Shown piece after piece: positions 25,033-33,293 of a stretch of DNA of 45,739 nucleotides. Origin of the DNA: Thermoanaerobaculia bacterium (lineage in GTDB: Bacteria > Acidobacteriota > Thermoanaerobaculia > Multivoradales > JAHEKO01). The position numbers were made by a program, and so were the translations under genes. How positions within the stretch are numbered: the first letter of the stretch is position 1; each line of letters starts with the position of its first letter. The stretch covers positions 1 to 45,739 of the forward strand of contig CALZKB010000017.1 of assembly GCA_945787575.1 (NCBI GenBank). The letters are read 5' to 3'. The notes under the pieces were generated by a model. The model made no database searches. It saw only the letters and a program-made list of their open reading frames with translations, and was not told the origin of the DNA.

Positions 25033-26235
25033 CTAGGGACATCCGGCGGTCCGGCGAGAGAGGGGGACGAGGATCTGTTCCTCTGCGGCATTGCTGGTGA
25101 TGGTGAGGGTGCCGTCCTCGTCGATGTCTCCGGCGATGCCGGTGCACCACCGAAGTCTCAAGATCGCGGGCTCTTCGGGGGCGAGCTCGAACGAGCCGAG
25201 CTCTCGCACCCAGGATCCGCCGTCGGAGAGAAGCTCGAAATTGCCGGTCACGTCCACGGCCTCGACGGCTACGACCCCCGGTCCTTCATTGGTGAGCTCC
25301 CTGACGAAGGTCTCGGTGCAACTGCCGTCGGCAAGCCGGTCGCGGCAGATCTCCTCCGGGATTCCGGACAGGGTTCCGGCTCGGCCTCGCCCGCGGAAGA
25401 GGGCTGCGTCGTCCCTCGTGCAGGCGGAGGTGTCCGCCTGGATGAAATCCATCCGCGCCTGGCGCCGACCGCGGGCGCTCGGCGTGAAGCGCAGGTCGTA
25501 GGTGCAGTGGTCGCCTGGTGATCCGTCCGGGTTCAAGGTCAGGCCGTCGGGATGGTCCTCGGGCGGCTCAGGAACTTCGCACGAGTTGTTCAAGACCACG
25601 AAGTCGCCCGGGTTCTGGCCCAGGAGGCCGTCGTGCAACCTGAAAGTGACCTCGCGGTCGCAGTGATTGCTCAGCGTCCCCGAGGCCTCGATCGGGGAGG
25701 CGAAACCCACCGGGGTCCAGTTGTCCATACCGGCGGCCTCCTGCAAGTCCTCGAAGTCGATCTCCGGCGGTGAGCTCCAGACACAGCAGGGGGGCTCTTC
25801 CTCGGCGCAGAAGTCTCTCGCCTCGTCGGGGAGGGTGATCTCGGGGCAGCTCTCCTCGCCCAGTGAGCCGGCCTCTTCGCAGGAGATCGTGTCGGCCACG
25901 ATGCACCAGCCGTCCGGCTCGATGGTCTGATCGAGCCACCGGTGCCAGGCATCTTCGACGTCTTCGAGGTCTTCGAGCTCCTCCCAGAGCACGAAGCACT
26001 GACGCCGGACGACTCCCTCGGTTGCCGTGTCGTCGTAGCTGTAGACCTTTCTTTGAACATCGAGCTCGTCGATCACCTCTGCATCGCAGTGGTACTTGGT
26101 CCGTGCCGGCTCTGGCGGCGGATCGGGCACATCGATCCGGTGCGGCTCGAGGATTTTGCTGCATCCCAGCCCGACGAGGACGACCAGTCCAACCGACGCG
26201 GCGCCGCGGAGAACGTTGAGTAGAGGCTGGTTCAC
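25033..26235 (-). CDS. Secreted lipoprotein-like protein with cysteine-rich and beta-sandwich regions
   Basis: The 400-residue product has a hydrophobic N-terminus ending in VGLGC, an imperfect lipobox. Residues 45-170 are acidic and cysteine-rich, including CCVW. The rest (about 175-400) consists of beta-rich segments with ASH/choice-of-anchor character (HCTYDLRFTPSARGRRQARM, PAILRLRWCTG, GTLTITSNAAEEQILVPLS). It starts with GTG and its start overlaps the upstream gene's stop as GTGA. Together the two look like a surface or extracellular pair. No catalytic motif is seen and the function is unknown. Confidence 0.7.
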   Translation of the reverse strand: MNQPLLNVLRGAASVGLVVLVGLGCSKILEPHRIDVPDPPPEPARTKYHCDAEVIDELDVQRKVYSYDDTATEGVVRRQCFVLWEELEDLEDVEDAWHRWLDQTIEPDGWCIVADTISCEEAGSLGEESCPEITLPDEARDFCAEEEPPCCVWSSPPEIDFEDLQEAAGMDNWTPVGFASPIEASGTLSNHCDREVTFRLHDGLLGQNPGDFVVLNNSCEVPEPPEDHPDGLTLNPDGSPGDHCTYDLRFTPSARGRRQARMDFIQADTSACTRDDAALFRGRGRAGTLSGIPEEICRDRLADGSCTETFVRELTNEGPGVVAVEAVDVTGNFELLSDGGSWVRELGSFELAPEEPAILRLRWCTGIAGDIDEDGTLTITSNAAEEQILVPLSRRTAGCP

Positions 26236-27929
26236 GGCTTCCTCCCGGGGCCCTCGGGCCGGGCTCGGACGACCAGCTTGCGGTCGACCCGGGTCTCGTT
26301 GCCGGCACCGTCGACCGCGACGTAGGTGACGACGTAGGTGCGGTCCCGCGGCTCCTTGCCCTCGTCAACGGGCGTGGCCAGGAGCTCGAACTCCTTGACC
26401 GGGCGACCGAGGATGACCCCGCGGGAGAGGCCGGTGGGCGCTTCCGGTCCGTCGGACCGGATCCTATCGAGGTAGAAGCGGGGAAGGCCGCAGTCGTCGG
26501 TGGCCCGGATCTGCGGCCGGACCTTGACGAAGCGGCCCTCGGGCCGCAGGTAGGGGACGCCGAAGTCGACGATGAGGGTGGGCGGTACGTCGTCGATGAC
26601 CCGGACTTCGCTGTGGCCCACGGCCACGTTCTCGGAGAAGTCCTGGAAGCGGAACTCCACCTCGGTCCACTCGTCGAGCGGGAAGAGGGTGTGGTTCTCG
26701 ACCTCGGCGCCGTCGACGCGGGGCGGCAGGGCCTGCGGATCGTCGTCGGCCAGATCGACGGCGACCGCCGAGGAGAGGAACTCCTGTAAAGGCGTCGAGG
26801 AGCCTGGTGTGGCACCCCCCTCGACCGAGCAGGGTACCGTCGCTGGCGGCGGGACGGTCAGCACGGGGGGTAGCCAATCGGCGACGCAGAACTCGCAGGT
26901 CGCGCGGTCCAGGGCGCCGGCACGGTCGCTCGTCGTCAGCTGCACCGTGTGGCGGTGGGCCATGTCGAAGAGTGCGGGTCCGACGGTGCGGCCGCGCCCC
27001 AGATGGGTGTGGGTCTCGGTGCCGTCCTCGAAGGACCAGCTGAAACTCGACCACTGCTCGAGGCCGAGGTCGGCGCGGTCCCAGGTGCCGTCGGGGTCCC
27101 TGGAGGCGGAGACCAGCGTGGCCCTCAGACCTTCGGGGTCGTTGGCCTGCACGAAATTGCAGCTCAAGGTCGTGGCGCCGAAGTGGTAGGTCATCGAGAT
27201 GGACGGTGGGCAGGTGTACTGGGCCGATGGGGTCAGGAAGCCTTCGCCCGCAAAGCCCATCCGTGCCTGGGGCGGGCGGTTGGCATAGGTCCCTTCGAGG
27301 TCGAGGCGGACGGTGTAGGTGTCGCCGTCGTAGTCGGTGACGAAGGTTCCGTGAAGCGCGAAGAAGTCGTCCCAGGGGAAGTGCACGCCTACCGCCGGGG
27401 CGTTGCTGGCCGCGGTCAGGCTGTAGATGCTTTCCTGGCCGGGGCATCCGTGGCGATCGTTTCGGGACGAGTAGGAAAGGGCGTAGACGTTCTGGGGGGC
27501 GGGAAACGTCAGCTCCCCGGATGGGGCCAGGTGTCCCTCGAGCGGGCCGACGTTGACGGCCTCGCTGCAGCGGAACGGCGTGCGCCGATCGCGGAACACT
27601 CGCCGACGGACGACGTCGAAATCGCGGATCGTCGCCCGGAGATGCGGGATCGTCACGGCTCCGTCGGGCTGCACGACCAGAATCATCTCGAAGCTGCCGG
27701 GCCGCGCGACGAGCCCTGCGATCGTCAGCGTGCCCCGGCCGGCAATCTCGAAGCGCTCGGGCACCTCGAGCGGAAGCGCGGCCGAGAGGGGGCTGATCCC
27801 CAACCCGACGGCGAGCGCCAGCACGGTGCTCGCGGGAAGCACCAACTGCCTCGCGAGCCTCCAGGAGGCGTCTACGGCTCTAGTCCAACACCACGGCTTG
27901 TTGATGGCGACTCCTCCGTGAGAGGTCAC
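26232..27929 (-). CDS. Secreted PKD/beta-sandwich repeat protein
   Basis: The product (565 residues from the GTG at 27929) has an N-terminal export signal (LVLPASTVLALAVGLGISP, cleavage near LSAAL) and a series of extracellular beta domains. One PKD-like unit at about 210-345 includes FSWSFEDGTETHTHLG. A C-terminal Ig-like region has the YVVTYVAVDGAGNETRVDRKL pattern found before sorting or adhesion modules. A GGAGGAG lies inside the GTG frame, 5 bases before an ATC (27905-27903), so initiation at ATC or a mutated ATG is possible. Coupled to the lipoprotein downstream. Function unknown, probably surface-associated. Confidence 0.7.
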   Translation of the reverse strand: MTSHGGVAINKPWCWTRAVDASWRLARQLVLPASTVLALAVGLGISPLSAALPLEVPERFEIAGRGTLTIAGLVARPGSFEMILVVQPDGAVTIPHLRATIRDFDVVRRRVFRDRRTPFRCSEAVNVGPLEGHLAPSGELTFPAPQNVYALSYSSRNDRHGCPGQESIYSLTAASNAPAVGVHFPWDDFFALHGTFVTDYDGDTYTVRLDLEGTYANRPPQARMGFAGEGFLTPSAQYTCPPSISMTYHFGATTLSCNFVQANDPEGLRATLVSASRDPDGTWDRADLGLEQWSSFSWSFEDGTETHTHLGRGRTVGPALFDMAHRHTVQLTTSDRAGALDRATCEFCVADWLPPVLTVPPPATVPCSVEGGATPGSSTPLQEFLSSAVAVDLADDDPQALPPRVDGAEVENHTLFPLDEWTEVEFRFQDFSENVAVGHSEVRVIDDVPPTLIVDFGVPYLRPEGRFVKVRPQIRATDDCGLPRFYLDRIRSDGPEAPTGLSRGVILGRPVKEFELLATPVDEGKEPRDRTYVVTYVAVDGAGNETRVDRKLVVRARPEGPGRKP

Positions 27930-28108
27930 GGGCTCGGAGTTGAAGAGGCTGGCGGGGAGACCGCCCCAGGAGACGGACGCGCGCCCACACGGATGGGGCG
28001 GAAACTTACGAGCCTATGGCTATCAGTATCCCACCATCGTCATCGACCGACTCCACCCGGTGGGGTGGGAAGAGCGAGCAGGCCGCCCCGAGGAAGACAG
28101 TACCGGCG

Positions 28109-28292
28109 CTAGCCTGCATTTCTCACCCCGCTCCGGCTGCAACGGCGGATCTGCCCGCGCCTGCTGCGTTGCGATCGGTCGGTCGTCCTCGGCGTAGCTA
28201 CGGCTACGCCTGCGGCGCCCTCGGTCACGACGCCTTGCAGACACAGGCAGCTCCACCGTTTCGCTCGAAACGGGGTGAGAAATGCAGGCTAG
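28109..28292. repeat. 184-bp palindromic (MITE-like) element
   Basis: Positions 28109-28130 and 28271-28292 are perfect 22-bp inverted copies (starting CTAGCCTGCATTTCTCACC on the left). The two halves stay partly complementary through the element to an exact centre at 28200/28201, where GGCGTAGC and GCTACGCC meet. There is no coding sequence inside, and the ends resemble terminal inverted repeats of an insertion element. It fills the middle of the 442-base gap 27930-28371, where I see no gene. The right arm contains an ATG whose frame runs into the following WG gene, but the real start is downstream. Confidence 0.75.
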
Positions 28293-28371
28293 ACTGGAGA
28301 TTCTCTGGAACGAGTCAAGGGTGATCGGCCCTGGCATGGAACGGCTTCGCAATCGGGACGGGAACAACGGA

Positions 28372-28974
28372 ATGACCGGACGGGCCCGCGCCGTCTCCGT
28401 CATGGTCGTCGGCTTGCTACTGACCTTGGGCACGGCCGTCGCGGAGGAGTACAGCCTGGCGTGCATCTACTCGGCCCGAGAGAGCGCCGACAACCCGACT
28501 CCTGAACTCGAGGTGCACGAGCGGTGTGCCGAGATCGGCGAAGACGGTCGGCCGAGGATCGCTGCCAGGCACCTCGAAGCGGTCGCACGAACGCGCGGCC
28601 TCGCCAAGATGCTGATCGACGACTGGTACTACGTACGTCCCGACGGCTCCTCGCTGCGGGTGATCACCTTCGACAACGGCGCGGATTCGTGGGCGGAAGG
28701 ACTGGTCCGTTCGGTACGGGATCGCAAGATGGTCTATCTGAACGAGGCGTTCGAAGAGGTCATTCCTCCCCGCTACGATTGGGGCTGGCCTTTCGAGAAC
28801 GGGCGTGCGCTGGTCTGCCGCGGCTGTCGCAAGGGAGATCCGGACGGCGAGCACACCCCGATGGTCGGCGGCTCGTGGGGATACATCGACAGGTCGGGTA
28901 TCGAGGTCGTGCCGGTGCGCTTTTCGCGGCAGCGGGCTCGGCAGTTGCTCGAGTCGAGGGGGGGCGACGACTGA
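28372..28974 (+). CDS. Exported WG-repeat protein
   Basis: The 200-residue product has a signal peptide (VMVVGLLLTLGTAVA-EE). Its C-terminal half contains WG-type beta repeats (MVYLNEAFEEVIPPRYDWGW, then GSWGYIDRSGIEVVPVRF). The WG family is found in surface and periplasmic proteins and probably binds ligands. The ATG at 28372 is chosen because it directly precedes the signal peptide; the frame is open to 28282, inside the palindromic element. The stop overlaps the CTG start of the carbonic anhydrase gene. Confidence 0.72.
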   Translation: MTGRARAVSVMVVGLLLTLGTAVAEEYSLACIYSARESADNPTPELEVHERCAEIGEDGRPRIAARHLEAVARTRGLAKMLIDDWYYVRPDGSSLRVITFDNGADSWAEGLVRSVRDRKMVYLNEAFEEVIPPRYDWGWPFENGRALVCRGCRKGDPDGEHTPMVGGSWGYIDRSGIEVVPVRFSRQRARQLLESRGGDD

Positions 28975-29606
28975 GCGCGAGGACCTCTGCCGGTGAGGCG
29001 TTGGAACGTCTGCGCGAAGGGAATCGGCGCTTTGCCTCGGATCCGCCCAGTGGCTCCTGGCAGCTGCGTCACCGGCACCAGGCCGAGACAGCCGCGAAGC
29101 AGGAGCCGTTCGCGATCATCCTCGGTTGTTCCGACTCCCGGGTACCGGCGGAGATCGTGTTCGATCAGGGCGTCGGAGACCTCTTTGTCGTTCGAGTCGC
29201 CGGCAACATCGCGGCCCCTTCGCAGGTGGGTAGTGTCGAATTCGCAGCTGTGAAGTTCGGTACCCCGTTGGTCGTGGTCCTCGGCCACTCCGGGTGCGGA
29301 GCGGTGCTGGCCACCTTGGAAGAGCTTCGCCGGCCGACAGAGGGACTCTCGCCGCACCTGGCGGCGATCGTCGATCGGGTACGGCCCTCGGTGGAGCAGC
29401 TGTTGAGAGGCGAGTCGCGACCCGACGGGGACGAGCTGGTGAGACGAGCCGTTCGAGCCAACGTCAGGACTTCGGTCGACCACCTGCGCACGGACTCGGA
29501 GCCGTTGGCACGGCTGATCGACGAAGGACGCCTTCTCGTCGTCGGCGCCGAGTACTCGTTGGAGACGGGAGAGGTCGAGTTCTTCGATGCCGAGGCGACC
29601 GGTTGA
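28971..29606 (+). CDS. Beta-class carbonic anhydrase
   Basis: The 211-residue enzyme hydrates CO2 to bicarbonate. It shows the zinc ligands in CSDSRV (Cys, Asp/Arg pair) and the HSGCGA motif (His, Cys), plus LREGNRRF and VRVAGNIAAP, all typical of beta-carbonic anhydrases. No ATG, GTG or TTG precedes the conserved start. CTG at 28971 overlaps the WG gene's stop (CTGA) with a G-rich GAGGGGGGG just before it. A TTG at about residue 11 would cut into the conserved first helix. It sits in a short operon with the WG-repeat protein. Confidence 0.9.
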   Translation: MSARTSAGEALERLREGNRRFASDPPSGSWQLRHRHQAETAAKQEPFAIILGCSDSRVPAEIVFDQGVGDLFVVRVAGNIAAPSQVGSVEFAAVKFGTPLVVVLGHSGCGAVLATLEELRRPTEGLSPHLAAIVDRVRPSVEQLLRGESRPDGDELVRRAVRANVRTSVDHLRTDSEPLARLIDEGRLLVVGAEYSLETGEVEFFDAEATG

Positions 29607-29853
29607 CCGGCCGCGTCTCCTTCGTCCAATCAAGCGGATGATGGGTCCGCCGACAGCGCCCCGGGTGCTCTTTTCGGGCCGGGCTTGGGCTACTCGCCGC
29701 GCTGGTCGCCAGACCACTGGTTGCTGTTCTCGGAGAGCGAGGACGAAGAGCGGTACGATCTCCGCGCGATTCGCGTCGTTCGACGGGTTGGTGATCGACC
29801 TGGCCGCAACCGCCGAAAACGAATTGGATGGAGAATGGCCACGTGACCAATAG
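29607..29853 (+). pseudogene. Relic of a TolB/PD40-type beta-propeller gene
   Basis: In the frame that continues after the carbonic anhydrase stop, GLGYSPRWSPDHWLLFSESE followed by YDLRAIR matches one blade of a PD40/TolB propeller (consensus WSPDG-x-LLFSS-DG-x-DLY). At about 29775 the similarity jumps to the next frame (FDGLVIDLAATAENELDGEW), which looks like the following blade. No start codon lies upstream. The two pieces are a frameshifted remnant of a longer gene. Confidence 0.45.
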
Positions 29854-30370
29854 AGGCGTTGGAGAGGTCGGGATCAAGCTCCTCGGGCTGTGGGCCCTGC
29901 TCTCGGCGGTCAGCAATCTGCCGACCGTCGTCTGGTTTGCTCAGGGGCAGCTCGAGTCGGGCGGTGACGGAGCGCTCGCCATTGGGCTCGGAGCCACCGT
30001 GCAAGTGGCGATCGGCGTGTCGCTGCTCGCCTACGCCAAACGGTTGGCGGCCTTCTTGTTCCCTGCTGACGCGACGATCCCGACCGTCACGAGCAGCACT
30101 CTCGCCGTCGTCGCCTTCGCCGGCATCGGCTGTTACTTGGTGGTCGATGCGCTGCCCGAGCTGCTCCGCCTGGTCCTCAACTATCGCTCGGCGGGCGGAT
30201 TGGACTACGAGTACAACCGTGAGCTGTTCCTGCGGGACAACGCGATCGGCATCAGCGTCGAGGTGCTGCGCCTCGTGTTGGGCGCCGCGCTGTTCCTCGG
30301 CGCTCCAGGTCTCGTGCGGATCTGGCGCCGCGTGCGTTCGATGAGCGAGGAGACGCCCGACGGACGTTAA
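29843..30370 (+). CDS. Small membrane protein of unknown function
   Basis: The 175-residue product has four hydrophobic segments: IKLLGLWALLSAVSNLPTVV, ALAIGLGATVQVAIGVSLLA, SSTLAVVAFAGIGCYLVVDA and VLRLVLGAALFLGAPGLV. It contains a charged loop (YNRELFLRDN). GTG at 29843 follows GGAG by 8 bases and overlaps the TGA of the relic frame; ATG at 29828 is an alternative without a ribosome-binding site. No family recognised. It is the last gene before the coiled-coil cluster, so it may or may not belong to that system. Confidence 0.6.
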   Translation: MTNRGVGEVGIKLLGLWALLSAVSNLPTVVWFAQGQLESGGDGALAIGLGATVQVAIGVSLLAYAKRLAAFLFPADATIPTVTSSTLAVVAFAGIGCYLVVDALPELLRLVLNYRSAGGLDYEYNRELFLRDNAIGISVEVLRLVLGAALFLGAPGLVRIWRRVRSMSEETPDGR

Positions 30371-30456
30371 GACGCGGGTTGACGGTTGGCGCCCGAGTCT
30401 TCCCACCGGTGAGGTTTGCTGCCGCGCCCTCCAGGCTGTTGTAGGATCTACCAAAC

Positions 30457-30475
30457 AAAGGAGTCTCAGACGTTG
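30457..30475 (+). promoter_or_regulatory. Shine-Dalgarno deciding a TTG start (AAAGGAG, 30457-30463)
   Basis: AAAGGAG ends 9 bases before a TTG at 30473. It is the only good ribosome-binding site in front of the first coiled-coil gene; the frame's ATG at 30416 has none. The TTG is therefore taken as the start. Confidence 0.55.
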
Positions 30476-31375
30476 GCGCAACCGGTCATCATCGACCGCC
30501 TCGAGGAGGCGGTGAGCACGAGTCAGACGCTCGAGGAGAGGTGTGAGGGTGCGAGAGCGCCGGTGGAAGATCTCCTCGGACGGTGCCAGGAGCTGGTCGG
30601 CACGATTCAGTCGGAGGCAGAGGCGGCGCAGGGGGCGGCCGAAGAGGTGTTGGCTCTGTTCTCCGAGATCCGGGCATCGCTCGAAGAGGCCAATGCGGAG
30701 GCGCGCCAGCCTCTCGCCGACCTGGCCCAGCGGAGCGACGAGCTGGGTGGCCGGGCCAAGCAGGCCCTCGAGCAAGTGTCCAAGCAGCTCGAGGAGCTAT
30801 CCGCTGCGCGCGAAGAGCTGTCGACGGCGCACTCCGAGGGGCTGGAGTTGACCTCGACTCGTGTCCAGGCGATCGCCTCCCGAGCCGAGGCGCTCCAGAC
30901 GAGCGCCGCCGAGGGTCTCGAATCGGTAGGGAGCTCGATGACCGCTTTGCAGGAGGCGGTCGGCACGGCCCGTACGCGGTTGTCCGAAGCGCAGCAGAGT
31001 TGGGGCCAGGCGATCCAGAGCCTGAGCGCGGTAGGCGATGAGCAGACGACAGCGGCCGTCGAGGGGAGCGGAGCCCTGATCCGGACCCTCGGCCGCTCGG
31101 CGGTGGAGGCCGGCAACGCCATGGTGGAGCAGCACAACGCCGCCATGGAAGCTCTCTGGCAGAGCTTCGCGGTCGACTCGCCCGAACAACTGGGCTCGGA
31201 GCTCGACGTGGTCTCGGAGGTTCTCGATGGCGTCGAGACCGTGCAAGCCCAGCAGCGCGAGGCACTGCAGGCCTCGGGACCGCGAGTCACCGAGCTCGTG
31301 GAAGGTCTCGCCGAGGTCCTGAGCGGCCTGCAGTCGGATGTCAGCAGCTCGGCTTCGAAGGTCCCGGGCGGGTAG
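30473..31375 (+). CDS. Coiled-coil protein 1 of a four-gene array
   Basis: The product (300 residues from TTG) is a soluble, acidic, alpha-helical protein rich in Glu, Ala, Gln, Ser and Leu, with almost continuous coiled-coil character from residue 30 (RLEEAVSTSQTLEERCEGA, DLAQRSDELGGRAKQALEQV, VTELVEGLAEVLSGL). No signal peptide or membrane segment. It is separated by 4 bases from the next coiled-coil gene. Similar long-helix proteins occur in apolipoprotein-like, LXG/ESX-effector and tape-measure families, but I cannot assign one. It opens the nuclease-containing operon. Confidence 0.75.
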   Translation: MAQPVIIDRLEEAVSTSQTLEERCEGARAPVEDLLGRCQELVGTIQSEAEAAQGAAEEVLALFSEIRASLEEANAEARQPLADLAQRSDELGGRAKQALEQVSKQLEELSAAREELSTAHSEGLELTSTRVQAIASRAEALQTSAAEGLESVGSSMTALQEAVGTARTRLSEAQQSWGQAIQSLSAVGDEQTTAAVEGSGALIRTLGRSAVEAGNAMVEQHNAAMEALWQSFAVDSPEQLGSELDVVSEVLDGVETVQAQQREALQASGPRVTELVEGLAEVLSGLQSDVSSSASKVPGG

Positions 31376-31379
31376 GGGT

Positions 31380-32330
31380 ATGAGCGAACTCAATCCAGCA
31401 GGTATCAGCAAGTTGATGCGGCTGTTCACGACCGCGCAGGCGAAGAACGACAAGAGCCTGGCGATGATCGACGGCCTGCTCACTTGGGTCGAAGAGGCCG
31501 ACGACAAGGTGCGGGAAGAGTTCGGCGCGTTTTCCTCGGAAGTGGCGAGCCTGGACTCTTCCGTCGAGGGCCAGGCGGAAGGCGCCAAAGAAGCGCTGCA
31601 ACAGGCGGAAGGTGCGCTCGAGGCTACCGTCGCCCGCGTCGAGGAGGCGACGGCCACTGTGGGCGAAGCCCAGGAAGCCTCTCAGTCCAGCCTGGGGGAG
31701 AGCGAAGAGGCGGTGCGGGAGCGTTCCGCCGCCGTGGCCCAGAGCTTCGGCTCGAGCGGCGAGATGCTGGCCGGTAACGAGAGCCAGCTCGAAGCCGACG
31801 GTGAAGGGCTACGCGGCAGCCTCGACTCGATCGACCAGGCCGCCGGGACGAGCGCCCAGCAGCTCGACGGCTACCTGTCGTCGGCTGCCGAGGGCTTTGA
31901 AACGACCGCTGAAGCGCTCGATGGCGAGGTTGCCGGCAGTCTTCGGGACGCCGGCGACAAGGCGCGCGCCGAACTCGAGTCGCAAGCCGGCGCCTGCGAG
32001 GGCAAGGCAGGGGATCTCGGCAGCAACTTGAGCGGCACTTACCAGACCTTGAGTGGTGAGACGGAGAGCGCCAAGACCGGGCTGCTGGAAGGCATCTCCG
32101 CTTCCGTCGGCCAGACCGTCCAGAAGCTGATCGATGCGGCCGACGGGCATCTCCGGGAGCCCTGCGAGCGGATGGTCAACCAGGCACTGGCGCCGACTCA
32201 AGACGGTCTCGGCAGGGTGCTCGAGACGGCTTCGGGGTGGAGCCAGCAGACCGCCGATTTCTCGGGCGCGACCGGAGACATCGATCGGGGACACCAGGCC
32301 AAGCAGCGGCTCGACGCGGTGGGGGATTGA
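31380..32330 (+). CDS. Coiled-coil protein 2 of the array
   Basis: A 316-residue acidic coiled-coil protein with a more distinct N-terminal region (ISKLMRLFTTAQAKNDKSLA, then GLLTWVEEAD), followed by helical repeats with regular Ser/Glu/Ala-rich periodicity. GGTAGGGG directly precedes the ATG at 31380. Only 3 bases separate it from gene 3. No signal peptide, membrane helix or enzymatic motif. Length is very close to that of the other three, which suggests related subunits. Confidence 0.75.
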   Translation: MSELNPAGISKLMRLFTTAQAKNDKSLAMIDGLLTWVEEADDKVREEFGAFSSEVASLDSSVEGQAEGAKEALQQAEGALEATVARVEEATATVGEAQEASQSSLGESEEAVRERSAAVAQSFGSSGEMLAGNESQLEADGEGLRGSLDSIDQAAGTSAQQLDGYLSSAAEGFETTAEALDGEVAGSLRDAGDKARAELESQAGACEGKAGDLGSNLSGTYQTLSGETESAKTGLLEGISASVGQTVQKLIDAADGHLREPCERMVNQALAPTQDGLGRVLETASGWSQQTADFSGATGDIDRGHQAKQRLDAVGD

Positions 32331-32333
32331 GCG

Positions 32334-33254
32334 ATGGCGATGTTCGCAGGTCAGGAGAGGCTCGTGGAACTGCTCGAGAGCGTGCCGCAGCAGCTTCAGG
32401 AGCTCACTCGTCGCGGAACGGCGGTCCAGAAGGGACTCGAACGGCACCTCCAGACGGTCACCAAGCAGAAGAGCCAGGTGTCGGGACTCTCCTCGCAGTT
32501 GACCGAGGCTCTCACCGCCTTCCAGGAGTTCGTGCAGGGGGCGGTCGAACAGGTCGAACAGCGGACGGACTCGGTGGCCGGAGCCGCCTCCGAAGGGGAG
32601 AGCGTTCTGAGTGAGGCGGCGGAGAGCACCTCCGGCGCAGCCGAGAATGTCGCGCAGAGCGCCGGGGACCTCGAGGGTCTCCTGGAACAGGCGGAGGGCA
32701 GAGTCGAGCAGGGCGGCGGCGAGGTCAGCGGCACCGTCACCGGCCTGTCGGGCACCGTGGGAAGCAGCCTGAGCCAGTTGGAGGAAGCCGTGGGCGAGGT
32801 CGGGACCTCCTCGGAAGTGCTCGCGAGCACGATCGAGAGCGGCAAGGAGAGCGTGTCGTCCGCGGTGGACTCCACGCGCGCCAAGATGGAGGAGATGGCG
32901 GCCCTCGTCTCCGACCGCGCGGTCGGGACCCTCGACAATCTCGAACAGGCGGCGGGCGAGCACGAACAGAGCCTGGCGGAAGTGACCTCCGACCTGGCCG
33001 AGTGGGCGGAGGCCGCGCGCGAGGCGGCGCAAAGCCGGCTCGAAGGGGAAGTCGAATCGCCGATCGTTCAAGAGGCCACCTCCCTGCCCGATCGGGTCCA
33101 GGACCTCGAAGACAAGCTGCGGGAGATCGAGGAGAACTCCTCGCAGTCCACGGAACAGCTCGGTTCACTCTTCGACGGCGTGCGCAACCTCTCGGAGAGC
33201 GGCAAGGAGCTCGCCGACACCGTCGTCCACATCGCGCGCGAGCTGGGGATCTAG
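32334..33254 (+). CDS. Coiled-coil protein 3 of the array
   Basis: The 306-residue product begins MAMFAGQERLVELLESVPQQ and has a basic patch (RRGTAVQKGLERHLQTVTKQ) before long acidic helices up to KELADTVVHIARELGI. Its sequence is full of Glu/Ser/Ala heptad-like repeats (VEQVEQRTDSVAGAASEG). No export signal or catalytic site is visible. It is a probable partner in a multi-subunit helical assembly with genes 1, 2 and 4. Confidence 0.75.
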   Translation: MAMFAGQERLVELLESVPQQLQELTRRGTAVQKGLERHLQTVTKQKSQVSGLSSQLTEALTAFQEFVQGAVEQVEQRTDSVAGAASEGESVLSEAAESTSGAAENVAQSAGDLEGLLEQAEGRVEQGGGEVSGTVTGLSGTVGSSLSQLEEAVGEVGTSSEVLASTIESGKESVSSAVDSTRAKMEEMAALVSDRAVGTLDNLEQAAGEHEQSLAEVTSDLAEWAEAAREAAQSRLEGEVESPIVQEATSLPDRVQDLEDKLREIEENSSQSTEQLGSLFDGVRNLSESGKELADTVVHIARELGI

Positions 33255-33293
33255 GAAGGGAAGGAGAGCCGGGGCGCCCGGGAGGAGAGAACG

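Noticed and set aside
30379-30447. TTGACG and TAGGAT as a promoter for the coiled-coil operon
   Set aside because: The hexamers are about 57 bases apart, so they cannot form one promoter. TTGCTG is 20 bases from TAGGAT, also poor. Promoter left unassigned.
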